Source of the DNA: Sutcliffiella horikoshii
GTDB lineage: Bacteria > Bacillota > Bacilli > Bacillales > Bacillaceae_I
Reading direction: 5' to 3'
Length of the DNA stretch: 64,000 bases
Assembly: GCA_001636495.1 (NCBI GenBank)
Contig: KV440964.1
Location: 698,666-762,665, forward strand
In this document: in pieces, positions 63,049-64,000 of the stretch
How positions within the stretch are numbered: position 1 is the stretch's first letter
How the letters are laid out: each line of letters starts with the position of its first letter
The notes under the pieces: generated by a model
The model's database searches: none
The model's input: the letters and a program-made list of their open reading frames with translations, nothing else
What the model was told of the DNA's origin: nothing
Position numbers and translations under genes: made by a program

Positions 63049-64000
63049 ATGAACTTTCAACTATCAGAAGAACATGAAATGATTCGCAAAATGGTAAGAG
63101 ATTTTGCTAAGAACGAAGTGGAACCGACTGCAGCTGAGCGAGACGAGGAAGAGCGCTTTGATATGGATATTTTCAAAAAGATGGCAGACCTTGGCTTAAC
63201 GGGAATCCCTTTTCCGGAAGAGTACGGCGGGATCGGCAGTGACTATCTGGCGTACTGCATCGCGGTTGAGGAGCTTTCACGAGTATGTGCATCCACAGGG
63301 GTAACTCTTTCTGCGCACACGTCCTTAGCTAGCTGGCCGATTTACAAGTACGGAACAGAAGAGCAGAAGCAGAAGTACTTGGTGCCACTTGCGCAAGGAA
63401 CGAGCATTGGCGGATACGGGCTGACAGAACCAGGATCCGGATCTGATGCGGGTGGGATGCGTACGACAGCGAAATTGGACGGCGATCATTATGTCCTGAA
63501 CGGTTCTAAAATTTTCATCACAAACGGCGGGATCGCGGACATCTATGTGGTGTTTGCGGTAACAGATCCGACAAGCAAGCATAAAGGCACGAGCGCGTTT
63601 ATCGTCGAAGCGGACTTCCCAGGATTTAGCGTTGGGAAAAAAGAGAAAAAACTAGGTATTCGTTCTTCACCAACGACGGAAATCATTTTCGAAGATTGCC
63701 GCGTACCGGTAGCGAACATGCTTGGTGCAGAAGGAGAAGGTTTTAAAGTGGCGATGACCACGCTTGATGGCGGACGTAATGGGATTGCTGCACAGGCTGT
63801 CGGGATTGCACAAGGTGCACTTGACGCTGCAACCAATTATGCAAAAGAGCGCGTTCAGTTCGGGAAGCCAATCGCTGCACAGCAGGGTGTTTCTTTTAAA
63901 CTGGCAGATATGGCGACAACGGTGGAAGCTTCCAGACTATTAACGTATCAGGCTGCGTGGAGAGAGTCCGAGGGCTTAAGTTATGGCTTGGAGTCTGCGA
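63049..64000 (+). CDS. Acyl-CoA dehydrogenase, 5' part (runs off the window)
   Basis: The first 317 codons of a second acyl-CoA dehydrogenase, open to the window end. [17 protein letters not shown] and the flavin-binding [20 protein letters not shown] loop are present; the catalytic glutamate lies beyond the edge. GGGGGATG is about 9 bases before ATG 63049. Part of it is nearly identical in DNA to the first dehydrogenase (63880-63908 with 62261-62289), so the two have exchanged sequence or duplicated recently. It may be the AcdA counterpart of the fad operon. Confidence 0.93.
   Translation, partial: MNFQLSEEHEMIRKMVRDFAKNEVEPTAAERDEEERFDMDIFKKMADLGLTGIPFPEEYGGIGSDYLAYCIAVEELSRVCASTGVTLSAHTSLASWPIYKYGTEEQKQKYLVPLAQGTSIGGYGLTEPGSGSDAGGMRTTAKLDGDHYVLNGSKIFITNGGIADIYVVFAVTDPTSKHKGTSAFIVEADFPGFSVGKKEKKLGIRSSPTTEIIFEDCRVPVANMLGAEGEGFKVAMTTLDGGRNGIAAQAVGIAQGALDAATNYAKERVQFGKPIAAQQGVSFKLADMATTVEASRLLTYQAAWRESEGLSYGLESA

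Overview
The window comes from a low-to-mid GC Bacillaceae chromosome. Evidence is the AGGAGG-type ribosome sites, the use of ATG, GTG and TTG starts, the sporulation genes gerQ and rsfA, a LicT/SacT-type antitermination circuit, CcpA cre boxes, and a gene order that I recognise as the Bacillus subtilis sacA-ung-ywdI-ywdK-gerQ-hemQ-pta-lipL-rsfA-ywfO-ywgA-ywhB-ywhD-pbpG-speE-speB-ywiB-argS-uvsE-ywjE-fadF backbone. A NaChBac-type voltage-gated sodium channel next to a chemoreceptor suggests an alkaliphilic or halotolerant, motile relative. The species cannot be fixed from sequence alone.

Layout. 1-5.9 kb: ATP-grasp ligase, YjiH-type membrane protein, HD-GYP phosphodiesterase, Cof-type HAD phosphatase, nitrilase-family amidohydrolase. 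6.1-12.2 kb: a complete sucrose PTS locus (EIIA, PRD antiterminator, EIIBC, fructokinase, sucrose-6-phosphate hydrolase) with two identical RAT/terminator leaders. 12.2-25.1 kb: accessory membrane proteins, AtoE and BCCT transporters, an ABC exporter with its TetR regulator, nitroreductase, VanZ, SRPBCC, a YeaQ-type stress protein, HtpX, a DUF1836 protein and GndA. 25.4-34.9 kb: cyclase, Zwf, Ung, sodium channel, chemoreceptor, CtaM/YozB-like, YwdI, YwdK, GerQ. 35-46 kb: HemQ, Pta, LipL, a large Cys/Lys-capped repeat protein, RsfA, YwfO, YwgA, a DUF2254 protein, a tautomerase, YwhD. 46.5-56.4 kb: penicillin-binding protein, polyamine genes speE/speB, YwiB-ArgS, XapX, UvsE and a phospholipase D-family synthase. 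56.6 kb to the end: fatty-acid beta-oxidation (FadF, thiolase, 3-hydroxyacyl-CoA dehydrogenase, two acyl-CoA dehydrogenases, the second running off the window), with TetR/FadR-like operators and a cre box. No rRNA, tRNA, transposase, prophage or CRISPR array was seen.

The unusual content is between the genes. Five phased repeat arrays occur: four with a period of 20.5-21 bp but four different cores (near 25.2, 43.8, 51.3 and 62.7 kb), and one with four 52-bp units near 33.5 kb. A dispersed palindromic family of about 130 bp has 14 or more copies, and its base-paired arms change in a compensatory way between copies. A second family carries GGGGTCAGACCCC-type palindromes. A third element, present twice, has arms in pseudoknot order. 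The 21-bp arrays are the best candidate here for something undescribed.
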